NCBI RefSeq assembly: GCF_000317025.1
Contig: NC_019689.1
Location: 1,589,501 to 1,653,500, forward strand
DNA: 64,000 nt
Reading direction: 5' to 3'
From: Pleurocapsa sp. PCC 7327
GTDB taxonomy: Bacteria; Cyanobacteriota; Cyanobacteriia; Cyanobacteriales; Microcystaceae
Under the pieces are notes generated by a model that was given only the letters and a program-made list of their open reading frames with translations, had not been told where the DNA came from and made no database searches. This document shows, piece by piece, positions 44,749-54,123 of this stretch; position 1 is the stretch's first letter, and every line of letters starts with the position of its first letter. A program made the translations under genes and the position numbers.

Positions 44749-46434
44749 TCAATGACTTTCGAGTGCTGTCTCATTTGGATTAGCGGTATGACCCTCAACC
44801 AAGGCAACAGCTTGCTGCAAGGCTTCGGTGCGATCCATTAACAGATGATGGTGAGGAATGAGGTCGAAAAGTCCCAAGCGTTCCAGTCGGCGCTTAACTT
44901 TGCCAGCCGCACCTACGACGAACACTTTAAGGCCCTTATCGCAAGCGTCCTTGATGGCATTCTCGATCGCCAAAGAAGCCGTTACGCCTAGCATCGGCAC
45001 GTCGCTCAAATCTACGATCAGGACATCAGCATCTGCCATCGCTCTATGTTCGCGATCGATCGCTTTAGATACCCCGAAGATCATTGGTCCGCTCAGGTAG
45101 AATAGCAACACGCGACCGTTAGCGCGATCGAGAAGCGCTTTTTCTTCTGCGGTCAGGGAAATTTCGTCATCGGCATCGCTGATCGCTTTCACCTCCCTAG
45201 CTTGGAGGCTAGAAAGACGCTCGATTGTCAGAATATTAGCAATAAATACCCCAACGCCGACGGCAACGATCAGATCGACAAATACAGTCAGGAGCAACAC
45301 GCCGTACATAATGAGCGCTCCTTTGACAGATACTTTATGAGAGCGCTTGAGGAAGCTCCAATCGAGAATGTCAATCCCCACCTTAAGGGCGATACCAGCC
45401 AGTACTGCCATGGGAATGGTTTCGGTTAGATTAGCAGCCCACAGCACGACCACCAATAAAATCAGAGCGCGAGTTAGACCCGATAAAGCAGTGCTAGCGC
45501 CAGTCTGGATATTGACCACCGTTCCCATGGTGGCACCCGCACCGGGCAAGCCGCCGCACAACCCGGAAACCAAGTTCCCAATCCCTTGACCAATCAATTC
45601 TTTGTCAGATTTGTGTTCGGTACGGGTCAAACTGTCGGCAATCACTGCCGTAAGCAAGGTATCGATACATCCCAGCATCCCCAGCATTGCCCCATCAATA
45701 ATCATCGTTGTGATTTGGGCAGGAGTAAATGTAGGGATTTGCAAAGTTGGCAGTCCCATTGGGATCTCGCCAATTCGTCTGATCTCAACCCCGCCAAAGA
45801 TGGTCAGAGAGACGATAGTACCCACAATTAATGCCACCAGTTGGGGGGGAGCATAGCGCTTGATTTTTGATGGCATTAAGAAAATAATTGCCAGTGTCAG
45901 CGCACCCAAGGCAGCTTCAGCCGGATTGATATTAGACAACAGTTGGGGTAGGTTTTGCACCATGCCTAGTACCCCGCCCTTGGGATTGGGCTGTCCGACA
46001 AACGGAGCTAGCTGAAGGATAATTAGGATAACTCCGATCCCGGACATAAAACCCGAAATTACGCTGTAGGGCATGAGGGTAATATATTTCCCCAGCTTGA
46101 AGGCTCCAAAAATAATTTGAAAGATTCCCGCCAGCATGACAATGGTAAACGCCATTGCCATACCGTTCTCCGGGTTTTTAGCCGTCATACTGGCGACAAT
46201 CGTCGTCATGACCACGGTCATCGGTCCGGTTGGTTCGGAAATCAGGGTTGGCGTGCCGCCAAACAGTGCGGCAAAAAAGCCAACGCAAACAGCGCCGTAG
46301 AGACCAGCTACGGGACCGGCACCGGAAGCGACACCGAATGCTAGCGCTAGCGGTAAGGAAACGATCGCCGTAGTTACGCCTCCAAATAGGTCGCCGCGCA
46401 AGTTATAAAAATGAATGCGATTGGTTATTTGCAT
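44749..46434 (-). CDS. bicA: Low-affinity Na+-dependent bicarbonate transporter, SulP family
   Basis: 561 residues, the length of known BicA. MQITNRIHFYNLRGDLFGG, FGGTPTLISEPTGPMTVV and GFMSGIGVILIILQLAPFVG are very close to Synechococcus BicA as I recall it. About 14 membrane segments are followed by a STAS domain (about 440-545) with VLIVDLSDVPMLGVTASLAIE. It imports bicarbonate with Na+ to feed the carbon-concentrating mechanism. The antiporter gene follows 87 bases later (from its ATG). Confidence 0.9.
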   Translation of the reverse strand: MQITNRIHFYNLRGDLFGGVTTAIVSLPLALAFGVASGAGPVAGLYGAVCVGFFAALFGGTPTLISEPTGPMTVVMTTIVASMTAKNPENGMAMAFTIVMLAGIFQIIFGAFKLGKYITLMPYSVISGFMSGIGVILIILQLAPFVGQPNPKGGVLGMVQNLPQLLSNINPAEAALGALTLAIIFLMPSKIKRYAPPQLVALIVGTIVSLTIFGGVEIRRIGEIPMGLPTLQIPTFTPAQITTMIIDGAMLGMLGCIDTLLTAVIADSLTRTEHKSDKELIGQGIGNLVSGLCGGLPGAGATMGTVVNIQTGASTALSGLTRALILLVVVLWAANLTETIPMAVLAGIALKVGIDILDWSFLKRSHKVSVKGALIMYGVLLLTVFVDLIVAVGVGVFIANILTIERLSSLQAREVKAISDADDEISLTAEEKALLDRANGRVLLFYLSGPMIFGVSKAIDREHRAMADADVLIVDLSDVPMLGVTASLAIENAIKDACDKGLKVFVVGAAGKVKRRLERLGLFDLIPHHHLLMDRTEALQQAVALVEGHTANPNETALESH

Positions 46435-46820
46435 GGATAATCGAAAAAACTGTTAGCTGAAACGGTTTTGAGTTCTCAGTCATAGCTAGACAGTACTACA
46501 ACCAATCGAACCTGTTCTCAGAGTCAAGCTAGAGTAGAACTGCTTCAAGCATCTGGATAAAAATAGCTTTTCCAGAATGTTTTAGGTTTTCTAGTCAGCT
46601 CGATTTGATAAGTACAAGAGGAGGATCTTGCACCCATTATTCATAGAAAAAGTACTATGAAAACATAAAAATCTATTGCATAGATTCTATAGAAAGACCT
46701 TCCCCTTGACAAGGAAAAGGTTCAATTTTTTAGTTAAAAATTATTAATAGGAAAATAAATCTATCATTATAACTCAACTAACTTGCGAGCAAGTTAGTTG
46801 AGTTATTAAACCTAGAACCC
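46435..46820. other. AT-rich gap upstream of bicA and downstream of nrtD
   Basis: Should hold the bicA promoter. TCTGGA (46552-46557) and TCCAGA (46571-46576) form an inverted repeat with a 13-base spacer, a possible LysR-type or other operator about 120 bases before the bicA ATG. Near 46698-46722 is a weaker hairpin with a T run, and at 46769-46806 a perfect one (listed separately). No gene seen. Confidence 0.5.
46769..46806 (-). terminator. Perfect 18-bp-arm hairpin downstream of nrtD
   Basis: Arms ATAACTCAACTAACTTGC and GCAAGTTAGTTGAGTTAT are exact reverse complements separated by only GA. It begins 15 bases beyond the nrtD stop codon. There is no long T run, but a stem this long should stop or protect the 3' end of the nrt transcript. 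Confidence 0.6.
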
Positions 46821-47660
46821 TTATGCCGCATCGTCGCGAGCAAAGCGATTATAGAGAAAGTCTAGGGCATAGTTACGCAGATCGTAGTATTGCGGATCTT
46901 CCATAATGCGTTCCCGATCTCTCGGACGCGGAAAAGGAATCTCCAGAATCTCGCCGATGTTTGCCGCCGGCCCGTTGGTCATCATGACTAAGCGATCTGC
47001 CAAAAATAGGGCTTCGTCGATATCGTGGGTAATCATCAACACCGTACAGCGATGCTCGTTCCAAATTTTGAGCAATTCTTCTTGTAATTCCTCTTTGGTG
47101 ATAGCATCCAATGCCCCAAAAGGTTCGTCTAAAATTAAGACTTCAGGACGAATTGAGAGCGCTCTAGCGATGGAAACCCGTTGTTTCATCCCACCAGAAA
47201 TTTGCGGGGGTTTTTTCTCTGCTGCTTCCGACAATCCCACCATCGCTAAATGGTCGCGAACGATCGCTCTTTTTTCCTGTTCCAATTTTTTGGGATAAAC
47301 AGCATCGACGGCTAAATAAACGTTCTCAAATACCGTCAGCCAAGGCAGGAGAGCATAATTTTGGAAAACCACCATGCGATCGGGACCCGGTTTTTTAATG
47401 GGTTTTCCGTTTACGCGAACCGAACCAGTTGTAGGGCTGGCGAAACCGGAAACCATATTCAACAACGTTGATTTACCGCAACCAGAGTGACCGATAACGC
47501 AAATAAATTCCCCTTCATTAACCGTCAGATTGACGTTTTCTAGGACAGTATAAGGTCCTGCTGGAGTGGGATAAACCTTGGAGACACCTTCAATAACCAG
47601 AAAGGCTTTATCATCAAAAGCTTGCGATCTTTGTGGAATCGTATTTTGAACGGCTTGCAT
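46821..47660 (-). CDS. nrtD: Nitrate ABC transporter ATP-binding protein NrtD
   Basis: 279 residues, a single ATPase domain: Walker A GHSGCGKST, signature ISGGMKQR, Walker B VLILDEPFGALD, switch His in ITHDIDEA. It pairs with NrtC to drive nitrate uptake through NrtB. The C-terminal DLRNYALDFLYNRFARDD is typical of NrtD. Last gene of nrtABCD. The 101-base gap to nrtC contains a repeat hairpin. Confidence 0.94.
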   Translation of the reverse strand: MQAVQNTIPQRSQAFDDKAFLVIEGVSKVYPTPAGPYTVLENVNLTVNEGEFICVIGHSGCGKSTLLNMVSGFASPTTGSVRVNGKPIKKPGPDRMVVFQNYALLPWLTVFENVYLAVDAVYPKKLEQEKRAIVRDHLAMVGLSEAAEKKPPQISGGMKQRVSIARALSIRPEVLILDEPFGALDAITKEELQEELLKIWNEHRCTVLMITHDIDEALFLADRLVMMTNGPAANIGEILEIPFPRPRDRERIMEDPQYYDLRNYALDFLYNRFARDDAA

Positions 47661-47704
47661 CTTTTTCTATTGTTGATTGACGACTGGTTTTTTATTGGTT
47701 ATTG

Positions 47705-47750
47705 GTTAGTGGTTAGTCGATCTTTTGCTGGCTAACTCCTAACCACTAAC
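47705..47750. repeat. 12-bp perfect inverted repeat between nrtC and nrtD
   Basis: GTTAGTGGTTAG (47705-47716) and CTAACCACTAAC (47739-47750) pair exactly. The text belongs to the dispersed CCACTAACTACTAAC repeat family. Lying inside an operon, it may change how much nrtD is made. Confidence 0.7.
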
Positions 47751-47761
47751 TACTAACCCTC

Positions 47762-49765
47762 TTAAGCAGCTATCGCTTTCGGTGCATTTAGATGAACTTC
47801 TGCCATCGTGACGTTGCGCTTGATCTCTAATTTATTGAGATAGCCTAGCGGATCTTCAGCATCGAATTCAATGCCATCAAACAACTTAATTGGTTCGCGG
47901 CGATATTTGATGTCACTCAAGCCCAGTTCTCTAGATGCAGTACTAAACACGCTCACGCGGCAAACTCTTTCTAGAATTTCTAGCCAGTTACGCGGCAAAG
48001 GAATATCTCCCCAACGCGCTAGTTGCGTCATCATCCAGAGGTGTTCCGTGCGACTGGGACGATTGACCCCATCGCCGAAGAAGAGAAGGTGCCCGTATTC
48101 GTACATGGGTTTATCCAAGCTACAAGTGTTAGCATTGGGGTCGCCTAATTGAATGTATTCAATCCTGGTGCTAAGATACTTGCGATCGGCAAGCATTTGG
48201 CGAATTTCTTCGTGGTTGGCAGGATCGGCACAGTAGCGACAGCCCTCCAAAATAGCCTTTACTAGAGCGACATGGGTATTGGGATAGGTATTAGCCCAGT
48301 CTTCTTTAACTCCCAAAACTTTGCCGGGGTGTCCCAGCCAAATTTCTAAGTCGCTGGCGACGGTGAAGCCAACTCCTTCCATGGCAGCGCGTAGGTTCCA
48401 AGGGTCGCCGACGCAGTAACCGTCGATCGTGCCTGCCTTGAGATCGGCTACCATTTGAGCGGGAGGAATGGTCTTGATGGAAACATCGCGATCGGGATCG
48501 ATCCCGCCCGCTGCTAACCAGTAGCGCAATAAAATGTTGTGCATGGAAGAAGGGTGTACCACGCCAAGGGTATGGGGTTCTCCATCCAACGCCAATAGCT
48601 TCTGTTTGAATTCTTTAGCGTTGGTCACTCCCTGTTCGTAAAACTTTTTCCCTAGCGTAATCGCATTGCCGTTGCGGGTCATGGTTAAGGCGGACACGAT
48701 GGGGATGGGGGTCTCATCATGACCGCCTGCGGTTAACCAAGTCGGCATGCCGGCGGGCATCTGTGCCCCATCTAAATAACCGCCAATGACTCCATCGACA
48801 ATCCCGCGCCAACTGGTTTCTCGCACCAAGTTAACTTCGTCTAACCCATGCTTGATGAAAAAGCCTTTTTCTTTGGCAACAACGAGGGGAGCGCAGGCAG
48901 TGAGAGGAACGAAACCAATTTCTAGGTTGATTTTCTCTAAGCCATGACGGGCAACGACGGCGGTTTTCTGCGCCCGGATTTTCTTGATGCGTTTTTGTTG
49001 GTTGAGAAAGTAAATAATTTCGCTCCGCAAGCTGTAGTAACTGGGGTGGTTGACGACTTCCATGCGTTTGCGAGGGCGAGGAAGGTCTACTTCTAAAATT
49101 CCCCCGATTTTGGAAGCGGGTCCGTTGGTGAGCATCACGATTCGGTCAGACAAAAGCACGGCTTCGTCTACGTCGTGAGTGACCATGACGGAGGTAATAT
49201 GATATTCGTCGCACAGCTTCATTAACTGCTCTTGCAAACTTCCCCTGGTGAGGGCATCTAGTGCGCCAAAAGGTTCGTCGAGCAAGAGCAATTTGGGACG
49301 AATGGAGAGGGCGCGGGCGATCGCAACCCGTTGTTTCATCCCCCCCGATAGCTGTTTGGGCAGCTTATCGACGGCATGGCGCAAACCGACCATATCGATA
49401 TACTCATCTACGACTTGGCGGCGTTCGGATGCAGGCGCACCCACCATTACCTCATCGACTGCCAAACTAATGTTTTGTCTGACTGTCAGCCAAGGTAGGA
49501 GAGAATAATTTTGGAACACGACCATGCGATCGGGTCCTGGTTTCTTGATGCGTTGCCCTTCTAGGGAGACGACTCCCTCGCTGGGCAAATCCAGTCCGGC
49601 AATCATGTTTAGTAGTGTGGATTTCCCGCAACCGGAGTGACCGATGAGAGAAACAAATTCGCCTTTTTTAATCTGTAGATTGATTCCTTTGAGGGCAACG
49701 TACTGTCCGCCTCCGGTAAGGTTAAAAACTTTGTCAATGTTGTCAACTGCTACAAAAACGCCCAT
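47762..49765 (-). CDS. nrtC: Nitrate ABC transporter ATPase with fused substrate-binding-like regulatory domain, NrtC
   Basis: 667 residues from the ATG at 49765 (a GTG two codons up is also open). Residues about 1-260 are an ATPase (GHSGCGKST, LSGGMKQR, LLLLDEPFGALD). Residues about 280-660 resemble NrtA (INLEIGFVPLTACAPLVVAKEKGFF, and the later GTIDGYCVGDPWN). This two-part form is specific to cyanobacterial nitrate transport, where the C-terminal domain is known to mediate ammonium-triggered inhibition of uptake. Confidence 0.95.
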   Translation of the reverse strand: MGVFVAVDNIDKVFNLTGGGQYVALKGINLQIKKGEFVSLIGHSGCGKSTLLNMIAGLDLPSEGVVSLEGQRIKKPGPDRMVVFQNYSLLPWLTVRQNISLAVDEVMVGAPASERRQVVDEYIDMVGLRHAVDKLPKQLSGGMKQRVAIARALSIRPKLLLLDEPFGALDALTRGSLQEQLMKLCDEYHITSVMVTHDVDEAVLLSDRIVMLTNGPASKIGGILEVDLPRPRKRMEVVNHPSYYSLRSEIIYFLNQQKRIKKIRAQKTAVVARHGLEKINLEIGFVPLTACAPLVVAKEKGFFIKHGLDEVNLVRETSWRGIVDGVIGGYLDGAQMPAGMPTWLTAGGHDETPIPIVSALTMTRNGNAITLGKKFYEQGVTNAKEFKQKLLALDGEPHTLGVVHPSSMHNILLRYWLAAGGIDPDRDVSIKTIPPAQMVADLKAGTIDGYCVGDPWNLRAAMEGVGFTVASDLEIWLGHPGKVLGVKEDWANTYPNTHVALVKAILEGCRYCADPANHEEIRQMLADRKYLSTRIEYIQLGDPNANTCSLDKPMYEYGHLLFFGDGVNRPSRTEHLWMMTQLARWGDIPLPRNWLEILERVCRVSVFSTASRELGLSDIKYRREPIKLFDGIEFDAEDPLGYLNKLEIKRNVTMAEVHLNAPKAIAA

Positions 49766-49801
49766 TTTCACTAATCAGTAATCAGTAATCAGTTTTTAGT
49801 A

Positions 49802-49822
49802 GCGCGGGCAAGATGCCCGCGC
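49802..49822. repeat. GCGCGGGCA-AGA-TGCCCGCGC hairpin between nrtB and nrtC
   Basis: Perfect 9-bp arms with an AGA loop, in the 75-base gap between two operon genes. It is the strongest copy of the hairpin family also seen at 1541 and 14571. It could weaken read-through from nrtB into nrtC or protect upstream mRNA. Confidence 0.7.
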
Positions 49823-49840
49823 GAACGCTACGCAAACCCG

Positions 49841-50677
49841 TTATTCGCCTGGAACGATGAGGGTTTGTATCCAAGCAACTAAACGATCGAGAATCAACCC
49901 AACCGCACCGATATAGACGAGCGCCAAAATAATGTCGCTGATGTAGTTATTTTGATAGGCATCCCAGATAAAGAAGCCAATTCCTACAATCCCGGACATG
50001 ACGATTTCCGCAGCGATAATAGCCAGCCAAGCCAAACCAATTGCAATTCTCAATCCGGTGAAGATATAGGGCAGTGCAGAAGGAATGAGGATTTTGAAAA
50101 AGAATTTCCGATTGGAGAGCTGTAGAACTTGTCTGACGTTGATATAGTCTTGCGGGATCTGCTGAACGCCTACTGCCGTGTTAATGAGAATCGGCCAAAC
50201 TGCGGTGATAAAGATTACGAATAGGGCTGCGGGTTGGTTCTGTTGCAAAGCAGCCAGAGAAAGGGGAACCCAAGCCAAAGGCGGTACGGTTCGCAGGAAC
50301 TGGAAGAGGGGATCTAGAGCTTTGTTAATCATTGGACTCACCCCGATTAAGATGCCAACACTAATGCCAACTAAGGCTGCTAGCGAATAGCCGATTAAGA
50401 CTCGCTTTAAACTTTCTAGTGTCTGCCAAAATAAGCCTTTGTCAGTTCCGCCGCGATCGAAGAAAGGATAGAACAAATAAGTGCTAGTTCGCTCGTTTGT
50501 AACGACCTCTATCGGACCTGGCAGCTTAATCAGCCCGATTGCCGAAGACAATTGCCATACGACTAAGAACACCACAATTCCTATAACAGCGGGAAGAAAA
50601 TCCTTAGAATATTTTTTCCAGAATTCGCTGACGGGGTTTTCGGCCGAACCATTACGACTTCTTAAAGTTGCGGTCAT
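49841..50677 (-). CDS. nrtB: Nitrate ABC transporter permease NrtB
   Basis: 278 residues with about six membrane helices. PLAWVPLSLAALQQNQPAALFVIFITAVWPI contains the permease coupling region (quoted parts: PPLAWVPLSL, AVWPILINTAVG), and GLAWLAIIAAEIVMSGIVGIG is typical. An AAGGAGGAAAA ribosome site stands before the ATG. Works with NrtA, C and D. Confidence 0.94.
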   Translation of the reverse strand: MTATLRSRNGSAENPVSEFWKKYSKDFLPAVIGIVVFLVVWQLSSAIGLIKLPGPIEVVTNERTSTYLFYPFFDRGGTDKGLFWQTLESLKRVLIGYSLAALVGISVGILIGVSPMINKALDPLFQFLRTVPPLAWVPLSLAALQQNQPAALFVIFITAVWPILINTAVGVQQIPQDYINVRQVLQLSNRKFFFKILIPSALPYIFTGLRIAIGLAWLAIIAAEIVMSGIVGIGFFIWDAYQNNYISDIILALVYIGAVGLILDRLVAWIQTLIVPGE

Positions 50678-50720
50678 TTTTTAAGTTTTCCTCCTTGATT
50701 GTTTTAGATTCGTCTTTGTT

Positions 50721-52076
50721 TTATGCTTTCTTGATTTCCAAACTATCTAAATAAGCTTGTGGGTTTTCCGGGTCAAATTCTTTGCCATCAAAAAACTTTT
50801 CTACTCCTCTAGAAGTGCTAGAAGGAATATCCGCTTCGGCGATTCCTGCTTCCTTAGCCGCTTCTTTCCAAAGATCTTCGCGATTTACTCTATCGATTAG
50901 CGCTTTGGCATTGGTTAAGGTATCTTTGGGTAGGAAGCCCCAACGAACGCTTTCTGTCAGGAACCAGAGATCGTGGCTCTTGTAGGGATAAGAGACGCTA
51001 CCCCTAGGATCTTTCCAGTACAGCACGCCTTGCTTGGCGATATCCTTGATATCTGCTTTGCCATCGCCCATCTTGTAGCCGACTGTCAATGGCTCTTGGA
51101 GAACGGCTACAGGTACGTTAAAATAGCCAGCGGCAGACAGGATTTTTGCCATTTCTTGCTTGTTTTCAGTCTTGTCGCACCACTGCTGTGCGTCCATAAT
51201 TCCTTTTAAAAGAGCTTTGGTAGCTTTGGGGTTCTTGTCTACCCAATCTTTTCGGATGGCTAAATATTCCTCTGGATGGAAAGGCCAAATTTCAGACGTT
51301 AAAGCTGCCATGAAGCCGATATTGTCGGCAACAATCCGGTAGGGCCAAGGGTCGCCCGTACTGAAGCCATCCATGGTTCCAGTTTTCATGTTGGCAACCG
51401 TTTGCGCAGCTGGTACGGTAAGGATGTTAACATCCTTATCTGGATCGATCCCTGCTGCGGCAAACCAGTAGCGAATCCAAAAGTCCTGATTGACTTTTGG
51501 AAAGGTCTGGGCAGCTTTGAAGGGAGTACCTGCTTGCTTGAGACCGATAATATAGTTTTTCGCTCCTTTGAGATCGAGTCCAATTCCTTTGCCTTGGTGC
51601 TTGTTGGCGATCGCGATTCCATTGCCCTGCGTATTCAACTGCGCCAACACATACATGGGGATTTTCACATTATTTTTAGTGATTAACCCTTCAGAAATTA
51701 AATAGGGCATAGGCATCTGCCACTGACCACCGTCAATCCCGCCAGCCGCCGAACCAATCTCTACGTTGTCTCTAGCTGCTCCCCAGTTAGCTTGCTTGGA
51801 TACCTCGACTTCGGTCATGCCATATTTGGCAAAGAAGCCTTTTTCCTTCGCTATAATGAGTGGGGCTGCTTCTACGATTGGAATAAATCCTAGTTTAATT
51901 TTGGTGGTTTCGGGCGTTGTTTCCGGCGTTAGACTAACAGGTGCAGCCTCTTGGGCTGGTTTAGAGGCAGTATCTGGCGGATTTCCTACGCAACCTTTAA
52001 GCAAAACTGCACCTGCACCCGATGCAACGGCTACAGAGATAAATTTACGGCGAGAAAATTTAGAAAAATCAGACAT
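50721..52076 (-). CDS. nrtA: Nitrate/nitrite-binding lipoprotein NrtA
   Basis: 451 residues. The N terminus [15 protein letters not shown] carries a twin-arginine-like motif and is followed by LLKGC, a lipobox with Cys29, so it is probably exported folded and lipid-anchored. [22 protein letters not shown] and [17 protein letters not shown] match the nitrate-binding family. First gene of nrtABCD; GGAGG lies about 5 bases before the ATG. nirA and narB, often in the same operon, are not adjacent here. Confidence 0.94.
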   Translation of the reverse strand: MSDFSKFSRRKFISVAVASGAGAVLLKGCVGNPPDTASKPAQEAAPVSLTPETTPETTKIKLGFIPIVEAAPLIIAKEKGFFAKYGMTEVEVSKQANWGAARDNVEIGSAAGGIDGGQWQMPMPYLISEGLITKNNVKIPMYVLAQLNTQGNGIAIANKHQGKGIGLDLKGAKNYIIGLKQAGTPFKAAQTFPKVNQDFWIRYWFAAAGIDPDKDVNILTVPAAQTVANMKTGTMDGFSTGDPWPYRIVADNIGFMAALTSEIWPFHPEEYLAIRKDWVDKNPKATKALLKGIMDAQQWCDKTENKQEMAKILSAAGYFNVPVAVLQEPLTVGYKMGDGKADIKDIAKQGVLYWKDPRGSVSYPYKSHDLWFLTESVRWGFLPKDTLTNAKALIDRVNREDLWKEAAKEAGIAEADIPSSTSRGVEKFFDGKEFDPENPQAYLDSLEIKKA

Positions 52077-52682
52077 AAAACCTCCGGGCAGACTATTCCT
52101 TTGCTGTAAATAAGATTAAGAAAAAATTAATGAGCCATAAACTCAGAAAATATTGGCATCACAAGATGCAATGAGTATTCAATAAACACTCAAAAGACTT
52201 TTCCTTAAACGATCTGGCAAAAGACTATGTTAGTTTGATGGATTATTCAGAAGGTTGAATTGATTTAATAGATAAGTTTACATCCTTTTTAAAAAAATAC
52301 TTAAGTTTTTTCTGAAACTCATAAAGAAAAATTTAATTTCATCTATAAGTATTGATTAAGATGCTCGTATTGCGAGGATCTTCGCTTCAAAAGCTAGGTT
52401 TCTTTAATAGAGTTTTATCTATAGATTGATATTAATTTTTGTTAGATAAGGAGAGTAAAAAGAATTAATTAAATGATCGAGATAGATATTAATCAATTGC
52501 TTGAAATCGATATCAATCGTTCATGGTAAATAGATTGACTACTATGAATACCAAGGGCGTTCAACTAGATTGAATAACATCTATTAATAAAATAGAGTAT
52601 GGACAATGAATACTGACGCTTAAATACTTAAATAATTAAATCTGAGATGTTTAATAACCCAGAGACTGATATCAGATAACCG
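52077..52682. other. Long AT-rich region upstream of nrtA
   Basis: 606 bases without a gene between nrtA and the kinase gene, both on the minus strand. It should contain the nrt promoter and a long leader. No perfect GTA-N8-TAC (NtcA) site is present; the best NtcA-type promoter candidate is listed separately. ATAAAATAGAGTA-like and other A/T runs abound. Confidence 0.55.
52429..52468 (-). promoter_or_regulatory. Candidate NtcA-type promoter of the nrt operon
   Basis: On the minus strand TTA-N8-TAC (52468-52455) is followed after 20 bases by TAATAT (52434-52429). NtcA-activated promoters have GTA-N8-TAC about 20-24 bases before a TAN3T box; this differs only in the first base. It would leave a leader of roughly 345 bases before nrtA, which is long. 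Suggestive only. Confidence 0.3.
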
Positions 52683-53777
52683 TCAAGCAATCGGAAGCGA
52701 AAAGCGAAACGTACTTCCTTTGCCAAACTCGCTTTCGACTTCGATTTTACCGCCTTGAAGTTCGACTAAACGACGCGCGATCGCAAGTCCGATTCCGGTT
52801 CCGCCGGAGTAGCTGGCGCGGGATTTATCGGCACGCCAAAAACGCTCGAAAATATAAGGTAAATCTTCCGGTGCAATGCCGATTCCCGTATCGGTAACTG
52901 CTATCCAAACCCAATTTTTATCTCGCCAAGCGCGAAGTACGATCGAGCCTTTCTCGGTGTAGCGCAGGGCATTACCTAGTAAATTGACTAATATTTGTTC
53001 GGTGCGATCGAGATCGGCTAAGACAGGTGGCAGATCGACCGGACAATCTAATCGTAATACGGGACCTTCTTCCAATAATTGATTGGCAAATTTTTCTAGT
53101 AATGACTTTAAAATTGGATATAAATGAATTTTTTGGGGATTAATCGATAAATATCCCGCTTCGGCTTTAGAAAGTTCTTGTAGATCGCTGGTCAATCGTT
53201 CTAAACGTCGAGTTTCTCTTACCAAGCGTAGATATAATTCCGATGAAGGTGCGATCGCGCCATCTGCTAATTCTTCTAAATAACCCCGGACTACTGTTAA
53301 AGGCGTTCGCAGTTCGTGAGTCAGATCGCTAATTAATTCTCGCCGTCGTTTTTCGACATCTTCTAGGCTACTTGCCATGCGATTGAAACTCTGCGCCAGT
53401 TGATTTAATTCGGGAATTTCACTGCCTGGCATCCTTTCTTTTAAATCCCCTGCCGCAAATTTTTGGGTAATTTCTTTCATTTGCTTGACGGGTTTGGTCA
53501 CTCGCTTCGATACCCAATAACTCAATCCTCCTGCTGTCGTTGCCCCAGCGACAACCGACCAAATCGCACTACTATCCCAAGCGGTTTTAAAGCCTTCAAC
53601 TAAGTAAGTCCGCGCCGAACGAATAGTAAAAAATCCTCTTCTCTCCAACTGTTCTAAACGAATAACAAACATTTGCGGAGAAGAAAGTTTCGCGATCGCG
53701 ATAAAACTTCCCAAACCCACAATCATCACCAACAAGTGGGAGAAAAATAAGCGCGTTCCCAAACTAAACTTAGCCAA
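52683..53777 (-). CDS. Sensor histidine kinase
   Basis: 364 residues. Two membrane segments (about 10-30 and 70-90) enclose a short outer loop of about 40 residues. HAMP follows (about 90-140), then the dimerisation box with the phosphorylated His154 ([11 protein letters not shown]), and the ATPase domain with N box [20 protein letters not shown] and [14 protein letters not shown]. The start is TTG at 53777, supported by GAGGAG 6 bases upstream. Its likely partner is the regulator at 54717-55424, but an opposite-strand gene lies between them. Confidence 0.9.
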   Translation of the reverse strand: MAKFSLGTRLFFSHLLVMIVGLGSFIAIAKLSSPQMFVIRLEQLERRGFFTIRSARTYLVEGFKTAWDSSAIWSVVAGATTAGGLSYWVSKRVTKPVKQMKEITQKFAAGDLKERMPGSEIPELNQLAQSFNRMASSLEDVEKRRRELISDLTHELRTPLTVVRGYLEELADGAIAPSSELYLRLVRETRRLERLTSDLQELSKAEAGYLSINPQKIHLYPILKSLLEKFANQLLEEGPVLRLDCPVDLPPVLADLDRTEQILVNLLGNALRYTEKGSIVLRAWRDKNWVWIAVTDTGIGIAPEDLPYIFERFWRADKSRASYSGGTGIGLAIARRLVELQGGKIEVESEFGKGSTFRFSLPIA

Positions 53778-54123
53778 GATCGCTCCTCAGATAAGTTTTC
53801 ATGATACGATATTTAAATTAAGTCGATCGAGACCGATAGAGGAATTGCGATCGCGATAGGTTTAACTAATATTAACGCTCGCAAACATGAGTAGGATCTT
53901 CTGCTTTTTCTGCAAACTCCAATCCCCTTGCCAAACGCTATGCAAAAATCGGCGGTAAACCCTTCTCAATCTGCGGACTAAAGTTTATATAAAATACAAA
54001 TTCCTCGCGAACACTTTTTCCCTACAAACGGGAATGGAAATATAATTTCTGATAACGATTATTATTATATCAGATGTCTCGCTAGTCGAAGCAGTAATTT
54101 AAAGCCAAGATAGAGCAGGAGTT
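53778..54123. other. Divergent promoter region of the kinase and the 54124 gene
   Basis: 346 bases with no gene. It contains the Fur-box-like sequence (54051-54069) and an A/T-rich TTATATAAAATAC stretch (about 53985-53997) that could hold a -10 box. Confidence 0.5.
54051..54069. promoter_or_regulatory. Fur-box-like sequence
   Basis: GATAACGATTATTATTATA matches the 19-base Fur consensus (GATAATGATAATCATTATC) at 15 positions. It lies 55 bases before the ATG of the membrane-protein gene at 54124, a usable operator position. The A/T richness of the area raises the chance of a random match. Confidence 0.4.

Noticed and set aside
52106-52119. GTA-N8-TAA near-match to an NtcA site close to nrtA
   Set aside because: Too near the nrtA ribosome site to leave room for a -10 box and a leader.
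53820-54120. Possible riboswitch before the 54124 membrane gene
   Set aside because: I looked for cobalamin-box and other conserved riboswitch cores and found none; only a Fur-like box remains.
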